A DNA stretch of 64,000 bases, from the NCBI RefSeq assembly GCF_004570975.1, contig NZ_SPPC01000007.1, positions 62,001-126,000 on the forward strand, in the 5' to 3' direction. Made by a program: the position numbers and the translations under genes. Shown here in pieces: positions 1 to 8,747 of this stretch (position 1 is its first letter; the number at the start of each line of letters is the position of its first letter). The notes under the pieces are model-generated. The model saw only the letters and a list, made by a program, of their open reading frames with translations. It ran no database searches and was not told the origin of the DNA. Source of the DNA: Barnesiella sp. WM24. Lineage in GTDB: Bacteria; Bacteroidota; Bacteroidia; Bacteroidales; Muribaculaceae.

Positions 1-875
1 CCGAGCGACGGCATGAGATGGGCTGAGAAGCTTTCGAGTATCACGATATAAATGTCGGGTCTTAGGTTGTTAAGCAGCGGCACTGAATCGGCTGCAAGCG
101 TCGCCGGGGCTGTCGCCGACCTGTACAGGTCGCAGAGGACGCTGTCGGCCTCCTCTGCGGTCATGAACCGGTATTGCTCCCCGAAGTTATGCTGGTGGGT
201 GGCCGAATACATGAGGCTGAACGCCGGATTGACCGCCGCATGGTTAAGACGTTGGTTCTGGCTGAAATATGCCCTGCTGAGATTCATGGATGACACGGTG
301 AACCCTCCGCGTATGGGGATGAAGAGCGCTGCTGTGAGCAAGACCATTACCACAGTCGCCGGGACTTTTTTGACAGGTGATACTTTTATCTTTCTGATAA
401 TTAGTGCGAAAATCAGATATATCAGGCTCGTCGCCACCACGATTGCCACTATGCCCGTCACGGCGTCAAGCCAGGTTGCGCTTGCCAGTGCCGCCTTGGG
501 CGACGACGTGAAGTAAAATACCGGAGTCATGTCGAGGCGGAATCCCCAATAGGAGTAGAGTTTCAGGTCAAGGCAGAATATGACAGCGAGGAGAAGTGAG
601 ATTATGCCATAATAAATCTTCTCGACAATAACGAGCCAATGGCGCGCGGTCCAGAGCTGCCCGATTATGATAAACGCCGGCAGGGCTGTAAGATAACCGG
701 CTATCGAGCAATCCATAGGCAAGCCTTTTAACATGGCTTCAAGGCATGACAAAAGGCTTGCCTGCCCCTGGCTTATAAGGTCGTGATATGTAAGCATAAA
801 ACATGCCCTCTGCAACGCTGACAGCGCTACAAAGCATGTAAAGACGGCTAAAAATTTCAGTATTGCTCTGCTCAA
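1..875 (-). CDS. LTA synthase family / sulfatase-fold membrane protein, N-terminal part
   Basis: The minus strand reads open from a TTG at 875 to the window edge, so only the first ~291 residues are here. Several hydrophobic segments come first (near residues 5-25, 50-75, 85-105, 130-155 and 165-185), then a soluble part containing NLRPDIYIVILESFSAHLMP. That last motif is the start of the alkaline-phosphatase-fold domain in LTA synthase and phosphoglycerol/phosphoethanolamine transferases, where the metal-binding Glu lies in the ILESFS stretch. The family transfers phospho-alcohol head groups to envelope glycans on the outer side of the inner membrane; the substrate here is unknown. The TTG start is preferred because an in-frame stop lies just upstream and the ATG at 797 would remove the first membrane segment. 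Confidence 0.8.
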   Translation of the reverse strand, partial: MSRAILKFLAVFTCFVALSALQRACFMLTYHDLISQGQASLLSCLEAMLKGLPMDCSIAGYLTALPAFIIIGQLWTARHWLVIVEKIYYGIISLLLAVIFCLDLKLYSYWGFRLDMTPVFYFTSSPKAALASATWLDAVTGIVAIVVATSLIYLIFALIIRKIKVSPVKKVPATVVMVLLTAALFIPIRGGFTVSSMNLSRAYFSQNQRLNHAAVNPAFSLMYSATHQHNFGEQYRFMTAEEADSVLCDLYRSATAPATLAADSVPLLNNLRPDIYIVILESFSAHLMPSL

Positions 876-902
876 AATGTCGATAAATGGTCAAACAGAC
901 TG

Positions 903-910
903 CAAAGTTA
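903..910 (-). promoter_or_regulatory. Candidate -7 box (TAACTTTG) for the LTA-synthase-like gene
   Basis: TAACTTTG on the minus strand matches the Bacteroidetes -7 consensus TAnnTTTG and lies 28 bases before the TTG start at 875. No good -33 TTG is seen at the expected distance, so this is moderate evidence. Confidence 0.45.
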
Positions 911-1168
911 CATTAAAATCCTGTAAAATCCTGCCGGTTAATGATTATTATATATAGGTAAGTATTCTTATCCGGATAATCTGTTGTGCTTAAATTCCTT
1001 ATGCAGTCAACTGGCTATATGGAGCCATTCATTGATATATCCTGTATTATCAACGGCAATCACTCCGCGACGCAGTGTCCCGGTCAGGGTGGTAGGGTTC
1101 AAACCGCTCACAGTTTAATTCATCGAGCTATAAAAAGAGTGTTGTGGCGATATATTTTTGATGAAATA
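911..1168. other. Intergenic stretch without recognised gene
   Basis: Between the divergent promoters of the LTA-synthase-like gene and the ilv operon. A short open frame on the plus strand (986-1195) has no recognisable protein features. I see no RNA gene or repeat here. Confidence 0.5.
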
Positions 1169-1200
1169 TTTGTTTTTTATTGCAAAGTGTCATAAATTTG
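1169..1200 (+). promoter_or_regulatory. ilv operon promoter
   Basis: TTTG at 1169-1172 and TAAATTTG at 1193-1200 are separated by 20 bases, a full match to the Bacteroidetes sigma-ABfr -33/-7 promoter. Transcription would start near 1204, about 25 bases before the leader-peptide ATG at 1229 and 190 bases before ilvD. Confidence 0.75.
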
Positions 1201-1228
1201 CATTTCAAACTTGCATTTGATTATAGAT

Positions 1229-1303
1229 ATGAGCAGTTGCGTGAACATAGTAAACCGCCTGTCGGTGGTCGTCATTACCGTCCTTGAGCACATGGAGGGG
1301 TGA
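1229..1303 (+). CDS. ilv operon leader peptide (24 residues)
   Basis: ATG at 1229 to TGA at 1301-1303 encodes 24 residues, ten of them branched-chain: V5, I7, V8, L11, V13, V14, V15, I16, V18, L19. The core reads NIVNRLSVVVITVL. It sits just after a good promoter and ahead of ilvD, and is followed by competing hairpins (see the attenuator entry). This is the arrangement of a classical transcription-attenuation leader, in which ribosome stalling at Val/Ile/Leu codons under starvation would favour the read-through structure. The peptide itself would have no other function. Seen: composition, position and hairpins. Inferred: that it is translated and senses charged tRNA. Confidence 0.75.
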   Translation: MSSCVNIVNRLSVVVITVLEHMEG

Positions 1304-1369
1304 TTTCACGTATATCTGACGAAAAGAAATTATGATGCCTCTCCAACGCAACGAGCGAAAGGGAGGCAT
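1294..1369 (+). promoter_or_regulatory. Attenuator of the ilv operon: competing hairpins
   Basis: A 9-bp stem pairs 1335-1343 (ATGCCTCTC) with 1361-1369 (GGGAGGCAT), one G-U pair, loop 17 bases. The end of the leader-peptide frame, GGAGGGGT at 1294-1301, can instead pair over 8 positions (two wobbles) with GCCTCTCC at 1337-1344, which would destroy that stem. This is the antiterminator/terminator exclusivity expected of an attenuator. The weak point is the downstream sequence (TTCAGTTAAAG), which has only a short U run, so termination strength or mechanism is uncertain. Confidence 0.55.
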
Positions 1370-1392
1370 TTCAGTTAAAGAAAGAGACGCAT

Positions 1393-3222
1393 ATGAGCAG
1401 ACAGTTAAGAAGCGCGGCAAGCACTCAGGGCAGACGCATGGCAGGGGCAAGGGCTCTCTGGCGTGCCAACGGCATGAAGGAAGACCAGATAGGTAAGCCT
1501 ATAATAGCGGTGGTCAACTCGTTTACACAGTTTGTGCCGGGTCACACTCATCTTCACGAAATAGGACAGATCGTTAAGGAGGAGATAGAAAAGCAGGGCT
1601 GTTTCGCCGCCGAGTTCAACACAATAGCCATCGACGACGGTATCGCGATGGGACATGACGGAATGCTCTATTCGCTTCCGTCACGCGACCTTATCGCCGA
1701 CTCGGTGGAGTATATGGTCAATGCCCACAAGGCCGATGCAATGGTGTGTATCTCCAACTGTGACAAGGTTACCCCGGGAATGTTGATAGCCGCGATGAGG
1801 CTCAATATCCCTACGATTTTTGTGTCGGGAGGGCCGATGGAGGCAGGTGACCTTGACGGGCGCCCTCTTGACCTTATCGACATAATGATTGACGCCGCCG
1901 ACGAGACTGTCAATGACGACACCGTGAAGCTTCTTGAACAGAAGGGATGTCCTACATGCGGCTCATGTTCCGGCATGTTTACCGCCAACTCGATGAACTC
2001 GCTCAACGAGGCTATAGGTCTCGCACTTCCGGGCAACGGCACCATACTCGCCACCCATGCCAACCGCGAGACACTCTTCCGCAAGGCGGCGCGCCGTATT
2101 GTCGAAAATGCCCGCGCCTACTATGAGAATGACGATGAAAGCGTGTTGCCGCGCAATATAGCCACCCGTCAGGCGATGCTTAACGCAATGGCTCTCGACA
2201 TAGCGATGGGAGGCTCTACCAATACTGTGCTCCACCTTCTTGCCATAGCCAACGAGGCTGAAGCCGACTTCACGATGGCTGATATTGACAAGCTGTCGCG
2301 TGTCACCCCGGTATTGTGCAAGGTCGCGCCTAATTCCCACTACCACATCCAGGATGTCAACCGCGCCGGCGGCATCCTCTCCATAATGAAGCAGCTTGCC
2401 GACAAGGGACTCGTGGACACCTCCGTAAAGCGTGTCGACGGATTGACTCTCGGACAGGCAATAGAGCGGTTTGCCCCGGAGGGAAGCGAGTTTTGTGAAG
2501 AGGCGGCAGCGCTGTGGCACAGTGCGCCGGGCGGAGGCAGAAACCTGCGACTCGGCTCCCAGTCAGCTGTCTATGACTCTCTTGACACAGACCGGGAGAA
2601 GGGCTGTATAAGGGACTTCGACCATGCCTATGTGAAAGATGGCGGACTTGCAGTGCTGAAAGGAAACATTGCCGCCGACGGATGTGTTGTAAAGACAGCC
2701 GGCGTGGATGAAAGCATATTCCATTTCCGCGGTCCGGCGAAAGTGTTCACCTCCCAGGAGGAGGCTGTCGACGGAATACTCCGCGACAAGGTGAAGAGCG
2801 GCGACGTGGTTGTAATCACCCATGAGGGGCCCAAGGGCGGCCCCGGCATGCAGGAGATGCTTTACCCTACGAGCTACATCAAGTCGAAGCATCTCGGAAA
2901 AGAGTGTGCGCTCATTACCGACGGACGCTTTTCAGGCGGAACGTCAGGACTGTCGATCGGGCATATATCTCCCGAGGCTGCCGCAGGCGGCAACATCGGT
3001 CTTGTGCGCGACGGCGACATCATTGACATCGACATTCCCGGACGCACGATTAACGTCGAGCTGACCGACATGGAGCTGGCTGCCCGTCGCGAGGAAGAGC
3101 TTGCCTATGGACGCGAGGCGTTCACCCCCAGGGGCAGGGCGCGCGAGGTGTCGAAAGCGCTCAAGGCATATGCCGCCATGGTGACATCGGCCGACAAGGG
3201 CGGAGTGAGAGAGTTGAAATGA
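1393..3222 (+). CDS. ilvD: Dihydroxy-acid dehydratase
   Basis: Converts 2,3-dihydroxy-isovalerate and 2,3-dihydroxy-3-methylvalerate to the keto acids preceding valine and isoleucine; cytoplasmic Fe-S enzyme of the IlvD/Edd family. The 609-residue length is normal. The N-terminus [20 protein letters not shown] is the family signature; Fe-S/Mg ligating motifs appear at [10 protein letters not shown] (about residue 122) and [17 protein letters not shown] (about residue 190), and the C-terminal [19 protein letters not shown] is also typical. It is the first structural gene after the leader/attenuator, and 33 bases before ilvB, so it should be co-transcribed with the rest of the pathway. Confidence 0.98.
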   Translation: MSRQLRSAASTQGRRMAGARALWRANGMKEDQIGKPIIAVVNSFTQFVPGHTHLHEIGQIVKEEIEKQGCFAAEFNTIAIDDGIAMGHDGMLYSLPSRDLIADSVEYMVNAHKADAMVCISNCDKVTPGMLIAAMRLNIPTIFVSGGPMEAGDLDGRPLDLIDIMIDAADETVNDDTVKLLEQKGCPTCGSCSGMFTANSMNSLNEAIGLALPGNGTILATHANRETLFRKAARRIVENARAYYENDDESVLPRNIATRQAMLNAMALDIAMGGSTNTVLHLLAIANEAEADFTMADIDKLSRVTPVLCKVAPNSHYHIQDVNRAGGILSIMKQLADKGLVDTSVKRVDGLTLGQAIERFAPEGSEFCEEAAALWHSAPGGGRNLRLGSQSAVYDSLDTDREKGCIRDFDHAYVKDGGLAVLKGNIAADGCVVKTAGVDESIFHFRGPAKVFTSQEEAVDGILRDKVKSGDVVVITHEGPKGGPGMQEMLYPTSYIKSKHLGKECALITDGRFSGGTSGLSIGHISPEAAAGGNIGLVRDGDIIDIDIPGRTINVELTDMELAARREEELAYGREAFTPRGRAREVSKALKAYAAMVTSADKGGVRELK

Positions 3223-3255
3223 CAGGTAAGCTATCTAAAGAAAACATATATATAG

Positions 3256-4971
3256 ATGAAAGAAAAGATTTCAGGAGCCGACGCGTTGATGCGCTCGTTG
3301 ATATCGGAGGGTGTCGACCTTGTGTTCGGTTATCCGGGCGGATCCATTATCCCCGTATATGACAAGCTTTACGATTATCAGGACAAGCTGAAGCATATAC
3401 TTGTGCGTCACGAGCAGGGCGCTACCCATGCAGCCCAAGGCTACGCGAGGGTGAGCGGGCGTCCCGGTGTCGTCATCGTCACCTCGGGCCCGGCTGCCAC
3501 CAATATCATCACCGGAGTGGGCGACGCCTTGATGGACAGCACTCCTCTGGTAGTGATAACGGGTCAGGTAGCCACTCCGTTTCTGGGATTTGACGCATTC
3601 CAGGAGACTGATGTCGTAGGCATCACCCAGCCTCTGTCAAAGTGGAGCTGCCAGGTAAGGCGCGCCGAAGACATCCCGCGTGCTGTGGCGAGGGCGTTTT
3701 ATATCGCTTCCACCGGGCGTCCCGGTCCGGTTGTGATTGACCTGACGAAAGACGCTCAGACGGGCATGATGGAGTTTGACTATGAAAAATGTGATTTCAT
3801 CCGCTCTTACAATCCGTCGCCCGACATTGATGCCGCCGATGTGGCGCGTGTCGCCGACCTTATCAACTCATCGGAGCGCCCGATGATTCTTTCCGGTCAC
3901 GGAGTCATGATTTCTGGGGCTGAGAAGGGGCTTGCCGCCCTTGCGGAGAAAGCCGACATCCCTGTTGCCGCAACGCTTCTCGGACTGTCGACCATGCCGT
4001 CGGATCATCCGCTGTATAAGGGAATGCTCGGAATGCACGGCAATATCGGACCTAATATAAATACTAACCGCGCCGACCTGCTGATTGCCGTCGGCATGAG
4101 ATTTGATGACCGAATCACGGGTAATGTGAAGACTTATGCACCTCAGGCAAAGATTGTGCATATCGATATAGACGCCTCGGAATTTGACAAGAACATAGCC
4201 ACCACCGCTACCATCCATGGTGACGCCCGAAAGGTGCTGGAGGCGCTTATTCCCCATATCAAGGAGCGTAAACATGCCGAATGGCTCGCCACATTTGACG
4301 AGCCGGAACGCGTCGAGCGCGAAAAGGTGGTGATGCGCGAGGTATATCCCTCCGGAGGAAGGATGACAATGGGTGAGGTGGTCAACAAAGTGTCGGAGGC
4401 GACCGGCAACCGTGCCATCGTTGTGACCGACGTAGGTCAGAACCAGATGTTTTCCGCACGCTATTCGCGCTTTACCGAGCCGCGTTCGATGGTGACATCG
4501 GGAGGACTGGGCACTATGGGCTTCGGACTTCCCGCCGCGATAGGGGCAAAGATGGGCGCGCCGGAACGAACGGTGTGTTTCTTCACCGGCGACGGCGGAC
4601 TACAGATGACAATACAGGAGCTTGGCACGATACTCGAATATCAGACCGATGTCAAGATAATCCTTCTCAACAATAACTTCCTCGGCAATGTAAGGCAATG
4701 GCAGTCGCTGTTTTTCAATGACCGCTTCTCCCAGACTCCCCTTGTGAACCCCGACTTCGTGATGATAGCCAACGCCTACGGCATCAGCGCTGAAAACGTC
4801 GAGACCCGCGACGAGCTTGACGCCGCCATCGACCGCATGGTCAAGCATGACGGTGCCTATCTGCTCAATGTCAATATCGACGAGACCGACATGATATTCC
4901 CGATGACACCCGCCGGTGCCAATGTCGACCATATCATGCTGACGCCCACGGAATGTTACCCGATTGACTAA
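3256..4971 (+). CDS. ilvB: Acetolactate synthase, large (catalytic) subunit
   Basis: ThDP/FAD-dependent condensation of two pyruvates, or pyruvate with 2-ketobutyrate: first common step of Val/Leu/Ile synthesis. In its 571 residues three ThDP-enzyme domains are visible: N-terminal Pyr domain with catalytic Glu in LVRHEQGATHAAQGYAR (about residue 53), central FAD-type domain, and C-terminal PP domain with GDGGLQMTIQELGT...NNN at about residues 442-475, the ThDP-Mg motif. Works with the regulatory subunit encoded 20 bases downstream. Confidence 0.98.
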   Translation: MKEKISGADALMRSLISEGVDLVFGYPGGSIIPVYDKLYDYQDKLKHILVRHEQGATHAAQGYARVSGRPGVVIVTSGPAATNIITGVGDALMDSTPLVVITGQVATPFLGFDAFQETDVVGITQPLSKWSCQVRRAEDIPRAVARAFYIASTGRPGPVVIDLTKDAQTGMMEFDYEKCDFIRSYNPSPDIDAADVARVADLINSSERPMILSGHGVMISGAEKGLAALAEKADIPVAATLLGLSTMPSDHPLYKGMLGMHGNIGPNINTNRADLLIAVGMRFDDRITGNVKTYAPQAKIVHIDIDASEFDKNIATTATIHGDARKVLEALIPHIKERKHAEWLATFDEPERVEREKVVMREVYPSGGRMTMGEVVNKVSEATGNRAIVVTDVGQNQMFSARYSRFTEPRSMVTSGGLGTMGFGLPAAIGAKMGAPERTVCFFTGDGGLQMTIQELGTILEYQTDVKIILLNNNFLGNVRQWQSLFFNDRFSQTPLVNPDFVMIANAYGISAENVETRDELDAAIDRMVKHDGAYLLNVNIDETDMIFPMTPAGANVDHIMLTPTECYPID

Positions 4972-4991
4972 CCCCGCCTCATTTCGACATA

Positions 4992-5549
4992 ATGACAGTT
5001 ATGGAAAATCAGCTATTTACATTTACAGTCTTTTCTGAAAACCAGGTGGGACTGCTCAATCAGATTTCAATCATATTTACCCGCCGCTGCCTCAATATCG
5101 AGAGCCTGTCGGTGAGCCCTTCCTCTATAAAGGGGGTGTCAAAGTTCACAATCACCTGTTTCGGCGACCGCCCTATGATGGAGCGTGTGGTGAAGCAGAT
5201 CGAGAAGCGTATCGACGTGATAAAGGCTTATCTGTACACCGACGACGAGATTGTATATCAGGAGATAGCGCTTTACAAGGTGCCTACGGAGGCTCTCCTT
5301 GACGACAGTGCGGTAGAGGAGATAATACGCCGTCACAACGCGCGCATCCTTGAGATAACAAGGGAATATGTAATCCTTGAAAAGACAGGTCATCAGGAAG
5401 AGACCGAGGCTCTTTTCATCGAGCTTGAGAAGTATGACATAAGCCAGTTTGTGCGTTCCGGAAGGGTTGCCGTAACCAAGTCGCCGCGCGAGCTGCTGAG
5501 CATGTATCTCGAAGAACAGGAACTACGTAAATCACGCAGCAGGCAATGA
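4992..5549 (+). CDS. ilvN: Acetolactate synthase, small (regulatory) subunit
   Basis: ACT-domain regulatory partner of IlvB that confers valine feedback inhibition. FTFTVFSENQVGLLNQISIIFTRRCLNIESL near the N-terminus is the ACT domain; the C-terminal half (about residues 85-165) fits the ALS_ss_C domain. At 185 residues it has the usual length of Bacteroidetes versions. An internal ATG three codons in (5001) is an equally plausible start. The stop overlaps the start of the thioesterase gene (ATGA at 5546-5549), suggesting translational coupling. Confidence 0.95.
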   Translation: MTVMENQLFTFTVFSENQVGLLNQISIIFTRRCLNIESLSVSPSSIKGVSKFTITCFGDRPMMERVVKQIEKRIDVIKAYLYTDDEIVYQEIALYKVPTEALLDDSAVEEIIRRHNARILEITREYVILEKTGHQEETEALFIELEKYDISQFVRSGRVAVTKSPRELLSMYLEEQELRKSRSRQ

Positions 5550-6310
5550 CTTTAGTGTCGAAGGAATACAGCCACACCTACACTCTCACCGCGGGCGAGT
5601 GCAATCCGCAGGCAATGATGCCTGTGACACTCTTTGCCGCGCGAGCCATAGAGGTGGCGACATTTCATGCCAACTCTCTCGGCGCAGGCTATGACCGACT
5701 CATATCCGACGGTCTCGCGTGGGTGCTTTCGCGCCTGTCGATTGAGATGTATCGGTCGCCTGAGGTTAACTCGCAATATACCTTGCACACCTGGATCGAG
5801 GGTTTCAACCGTCATTTTTCGGAACGAAATTTCGAGATGACCGACTCTCGCGGCGAGGTGATAGGTCATGCGCGTTCGGTGTGGATGGCTATAAACATAA
5901 AGGAGCGCCGTGCCGCCGACCTTGCCATGCTTGAGTCGCTGCGCGACAGCGTGTCGGAAAAAGTGTGTCCGATGGATAGGATGACCCGTTTTGTGCCTGT
6001 AGGCGCTGCCGAAGGCGTGGAGGAGTCGCGCTACCGTTTCCGCTACTGTGACTGTGACTTCAACCGTCATGTCAACACCATGCGCTATATGGAGCTGTTG
6101 CTCAACTGCCGTGACATGGATTTTTATGACAGCCACAGGGTAGGGCGTTTTGACATCGCGTTCATGCATGAGGCGAAGTTTGGCGAGGAAGCGACAGTGC
6201 GTCTCGCCGATGCCGGCGACGGGTCGTTTAATGCCGAGATAAGCGGCGGTGATGTGTGTTATTCACGGAGCCGCCTGCGGTTTGTCGATTTAAAATATCG
6301 TAAGAAATAA
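5546..6310 (+). CDS. Acyl-ACP thioesterase (FatA/FatB-type double hotdog)
   Basis: Hydrolyses acyl-acyl-carrier-protein to free fatty acid in the cytoplasm. The 254 residues fit two tandem hotdog folds: first repeat about 1-140 (GLAWVLSRLSIEMYRSPEVN, then TWIEGFNRHFSERNFEM), second about 150-250 (YRFRYCDCDFNRHVNTMRYM, carrying the Asn-His catalytic motif N-R-H-V-N). Overlaps ilvN by four bases and precedes ilvC by 34, so it is a true member of the ilv operon. The same order is known from Bacteroides. A link between branched-chain keto-acid supply and branched fatty-acid metabolism is a reasonable inference, not shown by sequence. Confidence 0.9.
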   Translation: MTLVSKEYSHTYTLTAGECNPQAMMPVTLFAARAIEVATFHANSLGAGYDRLISDGLAWVLSRLSIEMYRSPEVNSQYTLHTWIEGFNRHFSERNFEMTDSRGEVIGHARSVWMAINIKERRAADLAMLESLRDSVSEKVCPMDRMTRFVPVGAAEGVEESRYRFRYCDCDFNRHVNTMRYMELLLNCRDMDFYDSHRVGRFDIAFMHEAKFGEEATVRLADAGDGSFNAEISGGDVCYSRSRLRFVDLKYRKK

Positions 6311-6344
6311 GTATATCTATTAGAAAACTAAAAAAAGAACAATT

Positions 6345-7388
6345 ATGGCAAAAATGAATTTTGGCGGAGTTGAGGAAAATGTCATCATCCGCGAAGAGTT
6401 CCCCTTGGAGAAGGCGAGAGAAGTCCTCAAGGACGAGACCATCGCAGTCATCGGTTATGGCGTGCAGGGTCCCGGACAGAGCATGAACCTGCGTGACAAC
6501 GGCTTTAATGTAATCGTCGGTCAGCGCGCGGGCAAGACCTATGACAAGGCGGTAGCCGACGGCTGGGTGCCCGGAGAGACCCTGTTCAGCATAGAAGAGG
6601 CTTGTCAGCGAGGCACAATCATCATGTGTCTTCTCTCTGACGCCGCGGTGATGTCAGTGTGGCCTACAATCAAGCAGTATCTTACCCCCGGAAAGGCGCT
6701 TTATTTCTCTCACGGATTTGCAATCACCTGGAGCGACCGTACCGGTGTCGTGCCTCCCAAGGATGTCGATGTGATACTTGTGGCTCCCAAAGGCTCGGGT
6801 ACTTCGCTCCGCACCATGTTCCTTGAAGGCCGTGGACTTAATTCATCTTATGCCATTGAACAGGATTATACCGGACGTGCCCTCGACCGCACCATCGCCC
6901 TCGGTATCGGTATCGGTTCAGGCTACCTGTTTGAGACCACATTCAAGCGCGAGGCTACTTCCGACCTTACCGGTGAGCGCGGTTCGCTGATGGGTGCTAT
7001 CCAGGGATTGCTCCTCGCCCAGTATGAGGTGCTTCGTGAAAACGGTCACACACCCTCCGAGGCGTTCAACGAGACGGTGGAAGAGCTTACCCAGTCGCTG
7101 ATGCCGCTTTTTGCAAAGAACGGTATGGACTGGATGTATGCCAACTGCTCTACCACCGCACAGCGTGGAGCGCTTGACTGGATGGGTCCGTTCCATGATG
7201 CCATCAAGCCTGTCGTAGAGCGTCTTTATGACAGTGTTAAGACCGGTAACGAGGCTCAGATTTCAATCGACAGCAATTCCAAGCCCGACTACCGTGAGAA
7301 GCTTGAGGAAGAGCTCAAGGCACTCCGCGAGAGCGAAATGTGGCAGACTGCCGTGACTGTGCGCAAGCTCCGTCCCGAAAACAACTGA
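6345..7388 (+). CDS. ilvC: Ketol-acid reductoisomerase
   Basis: Isomerises and reduces 2-acetolactate / 2-aceto-2-hydroxybutyrate using NAD(P)H and Mg2+. Rossmann motif GYGVQGPGQSMNLRD at about residues 38-52, then the knotted C-terminal domain with the metal-binding acidic residues (LTGERGSLMGAIQGL, and the Glu-rich ETVEELTQSLMPLF). 347 residues is the class I length. Final enzyme of the operon, followed immediately by a strong terminator. Confidence 0.97.
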   Translation: MAKMNFGGVEENVIIREEFPLEKAREVLKDETIAVIGYGVQGPGQSMNLRDNGFNVIVGQRAGKTYDKAVADGWVPGETLFSIEEACQRGTIIMCLLSDAAVMSVWPTIKQYLTPGKALYFSHGFAITWSDRTGVVPPKDVDVILVAPKGSGTSLRTMFLEGRGLNSSYAIEQDYTGRALDRTIALGIGIGSGYLFETTFKREATSDLTGERGSLMGAIQGLLLAQYEVLRENGHTPSEAFNETVEELTQSLMPLFAKNGMDWMYANCSTTAQRGALDWMGPFHDAIKPVVERLYDSVKTGNEAQISIDSNSKPDYREKLEEELKALRESEMWQTAVTVRKLRPENN

Positions 7389-7415
7389 TATAGTGAAAAA
7401 ATAATAAAGTAGGGA

Positions 7416-7454
7416 GTGTCCCGTGCCTGTTTCGGTGCGGGACGCTTTTTTCTT
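7416..7454 (+). terminator. Rho-independent terminator of the ilv operon
   Basis: A 12-bp stem with some wobble pairs (7416-7427 with 7434-7445), 6-base loop TGTTTC, followed by TTTTTTCTT. Located 28 bases after the ilvC stop. Confidence 0.9.
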
Positions 7455-7508
7455 ACCCGTATAATTTGACGTTGTTTTTACGCTGCGTTGCATTTTGTTA
7501 CGATAATT

Positions 7509-7540
7509 TTTGCAAGGAGTATTAAAAATGTATAATTTTG
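7509..7540 (+). promoter_or_regulatory. Promoter of the polysaccharide operon
   Basis: TTTG at 7509-7512 and TAATTTTG at 7533-7540, 20 bases apart, exact fit to the Bacteroidetes promoter. Predicted start near 7544, about 42 bases before the transferase ATG at 7586. Confidence 0.75.
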
Positions 7541-7585
7541 CAGTTCATAATAGTGTGAATAGCATACACATTCATCATAAAGAAT

Positions 7586-8704
7586 ATGGATTATTGGCTG
7601 ATAAACTCCTTCTGTGCTTTTCTGCTCTGTGTACTCTTTGCCGGTATACTTATCCCGCAGATACTTTTAGTCGCGTTTCGTCGCAACCTGTTTGATGAAC
7701 CTGATCCCAGAAAAATCCATAAGGGAGCTGTGCCCCGTCTCGGCGGTATCGCATTTACGCCCGTGGTGTGTTTTTCTGTAGCTCTTCTTCTCGGCATCAA
7801 CTCACTGCTTGGCTTTGCAGGGGTTGAGGAGTCGTTGATTATTGATTCGACATCCATTACATTTGGCTTCTGCTCTCTATTCACGCTCTATCTTGTCGGC
7901 ATGGCCGACGACCTTGTGGGTGTGCGTTACCGTGCCAAATTTGTGGTTCAGATATTTTGTGCCGTCCTCCTTATCGCAGGCGGTCTGTGGCTTCACGGGC
8001 TCTGCGGCGTGCTGTTTATCGACAACCTCGTGTGGTGGATAGGTATTCCGTTGACTATTATAGTGATAGTCTATGTCGTCAACTCAATCAACCTTATCGA
8101 CGGTATCGACGGACTTGCGTCGGGTCTGTCAAGCGCTGCGCTTATAATCTATGGCATCGGATTCTTCATGTACGGTCAATATCTGTTTGCGATGATTTCT
8201 TTTGCCACTCTCGGAGTGCTTGTCCCGTTTTTCTATTATAACGTATTCGGCGACGTCAACAAGCGCAAGAAGATATTCATGGGTGACACCGGCTCGCTTA
8301 CAATCGGTCTTATCCTGTCGTTCCTGAGCCTTGAGCTTTACAACGTGGCATCGTTGGGATGCGTGGTGTATGGCACCAACGCGTTTATACTTGCGTTTTC
8401 TCCGCTCTTGATTCCGTGTCTTGACGTAGTGAGGGTGTTCCTTCACCGCATACGCCGTCACCGCAATCCGTTCCTCCCCGACAAGACTCATATACATCAT
8501 AAATTGCTTGCACTCGGGTTGAAGCCGCGTGTGTGCATGGTGACAATCGTGCTGATTGCACTTGCGATTAGTGTAATAAGTATCGTGCTTTCACGTTATA
8601 TTGAGGTAAACATCCTGCTCATCATCATCATTGGCTTCTGGACAGGAGTTAATGTGTGGCTTTCCAACAGGATTGCCAAAAAGGGCGGTGATGCAAAAAA
8701 GTAA
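7586..8704 (+). CDS. Undecaprenyl-phosphate sugar-1-phosphate transferase (WecA/MraY family)
   Basis: Inner-membrane enzyme that moves a hexosamine-1-phosphate from a UDP-sugar onto undecaprenyl phosphate, priming glycan synthesis. About ten membrane segments in 372 residues. Family motifs are intact: MADDLVGVRYRAKFVVQ (Asp pair, about residue 107), NSINLIDGIDGLASG (about 154), FMGDTGSLTIG (about 230) and HIHHKLLALG (about 302). The HIHH motif groups it with WecA/TagO rather than MraY. First gene of an operon with an SLBB export protein and a chain-length regulator, so it probably primes an envelope polysaccharide. The sugar cannot be read from sequence. Confidence 0.9.
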   Translation: MDYWLINSFCAFLLCVLFAGILIPQILLVAFRRNLFDEPDPRKIHKGAVPRLGGIAFTPVVCFSVALLLGINSLLGFAGVEESLIIDSTSITFGFCSLFTLYLVGMADDLVGVRYRAKFVVQIFCAVLLIAGGLWLHGLCGVLFIDNLVWWIGIPLTIIVIVYVVNSINLIDGIDGLASGLSSAALIIYGIGFFMYGQYLFAMISFATLGVLVPFFYYNVFGDVNKRKKIFMGDTGSLTIGLILSFLSLELYNVASLGCVVYGTNAFILAFSPLLIPCLDVVRVFLHRIRRHRNPFLPDKTHIHHKLLALGLKPRVCMVTIVLIALAISVISIVLSRYIEVNILLIIIIGFWTGVNVWLSNRIAKKGGDAKK

Positions 8705-8747
8705 TATTATTCAACCAAAGCCATATTTTATAAAAGAATTCAAAATT

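Noticed and set aside
52-516. Plus-strand open frame of 154 codons at the window start
   Set aside because: It is antisense to the LTA-synthase-like frame, which carries clear membrane helices and a family motif.
1085-1115. T-arm-like sequence GGGTTCAAACC suggesting a tRNA
   Set aside because: No matching acceptor or anticodon stem could be drawn around it.
986-1195. Open frame of 69 codons upstream of the ilv promoter
   Set aside because: Composition is not protein-like, it overlaps the ilv promoter, and no domain or signal peptide is seen.
8631-8747. 39-codon upstream extension of the SLBB export protein
   Set aside because: It overlaps the transferase gene and would hide a clear signal peptide starting at 8748.
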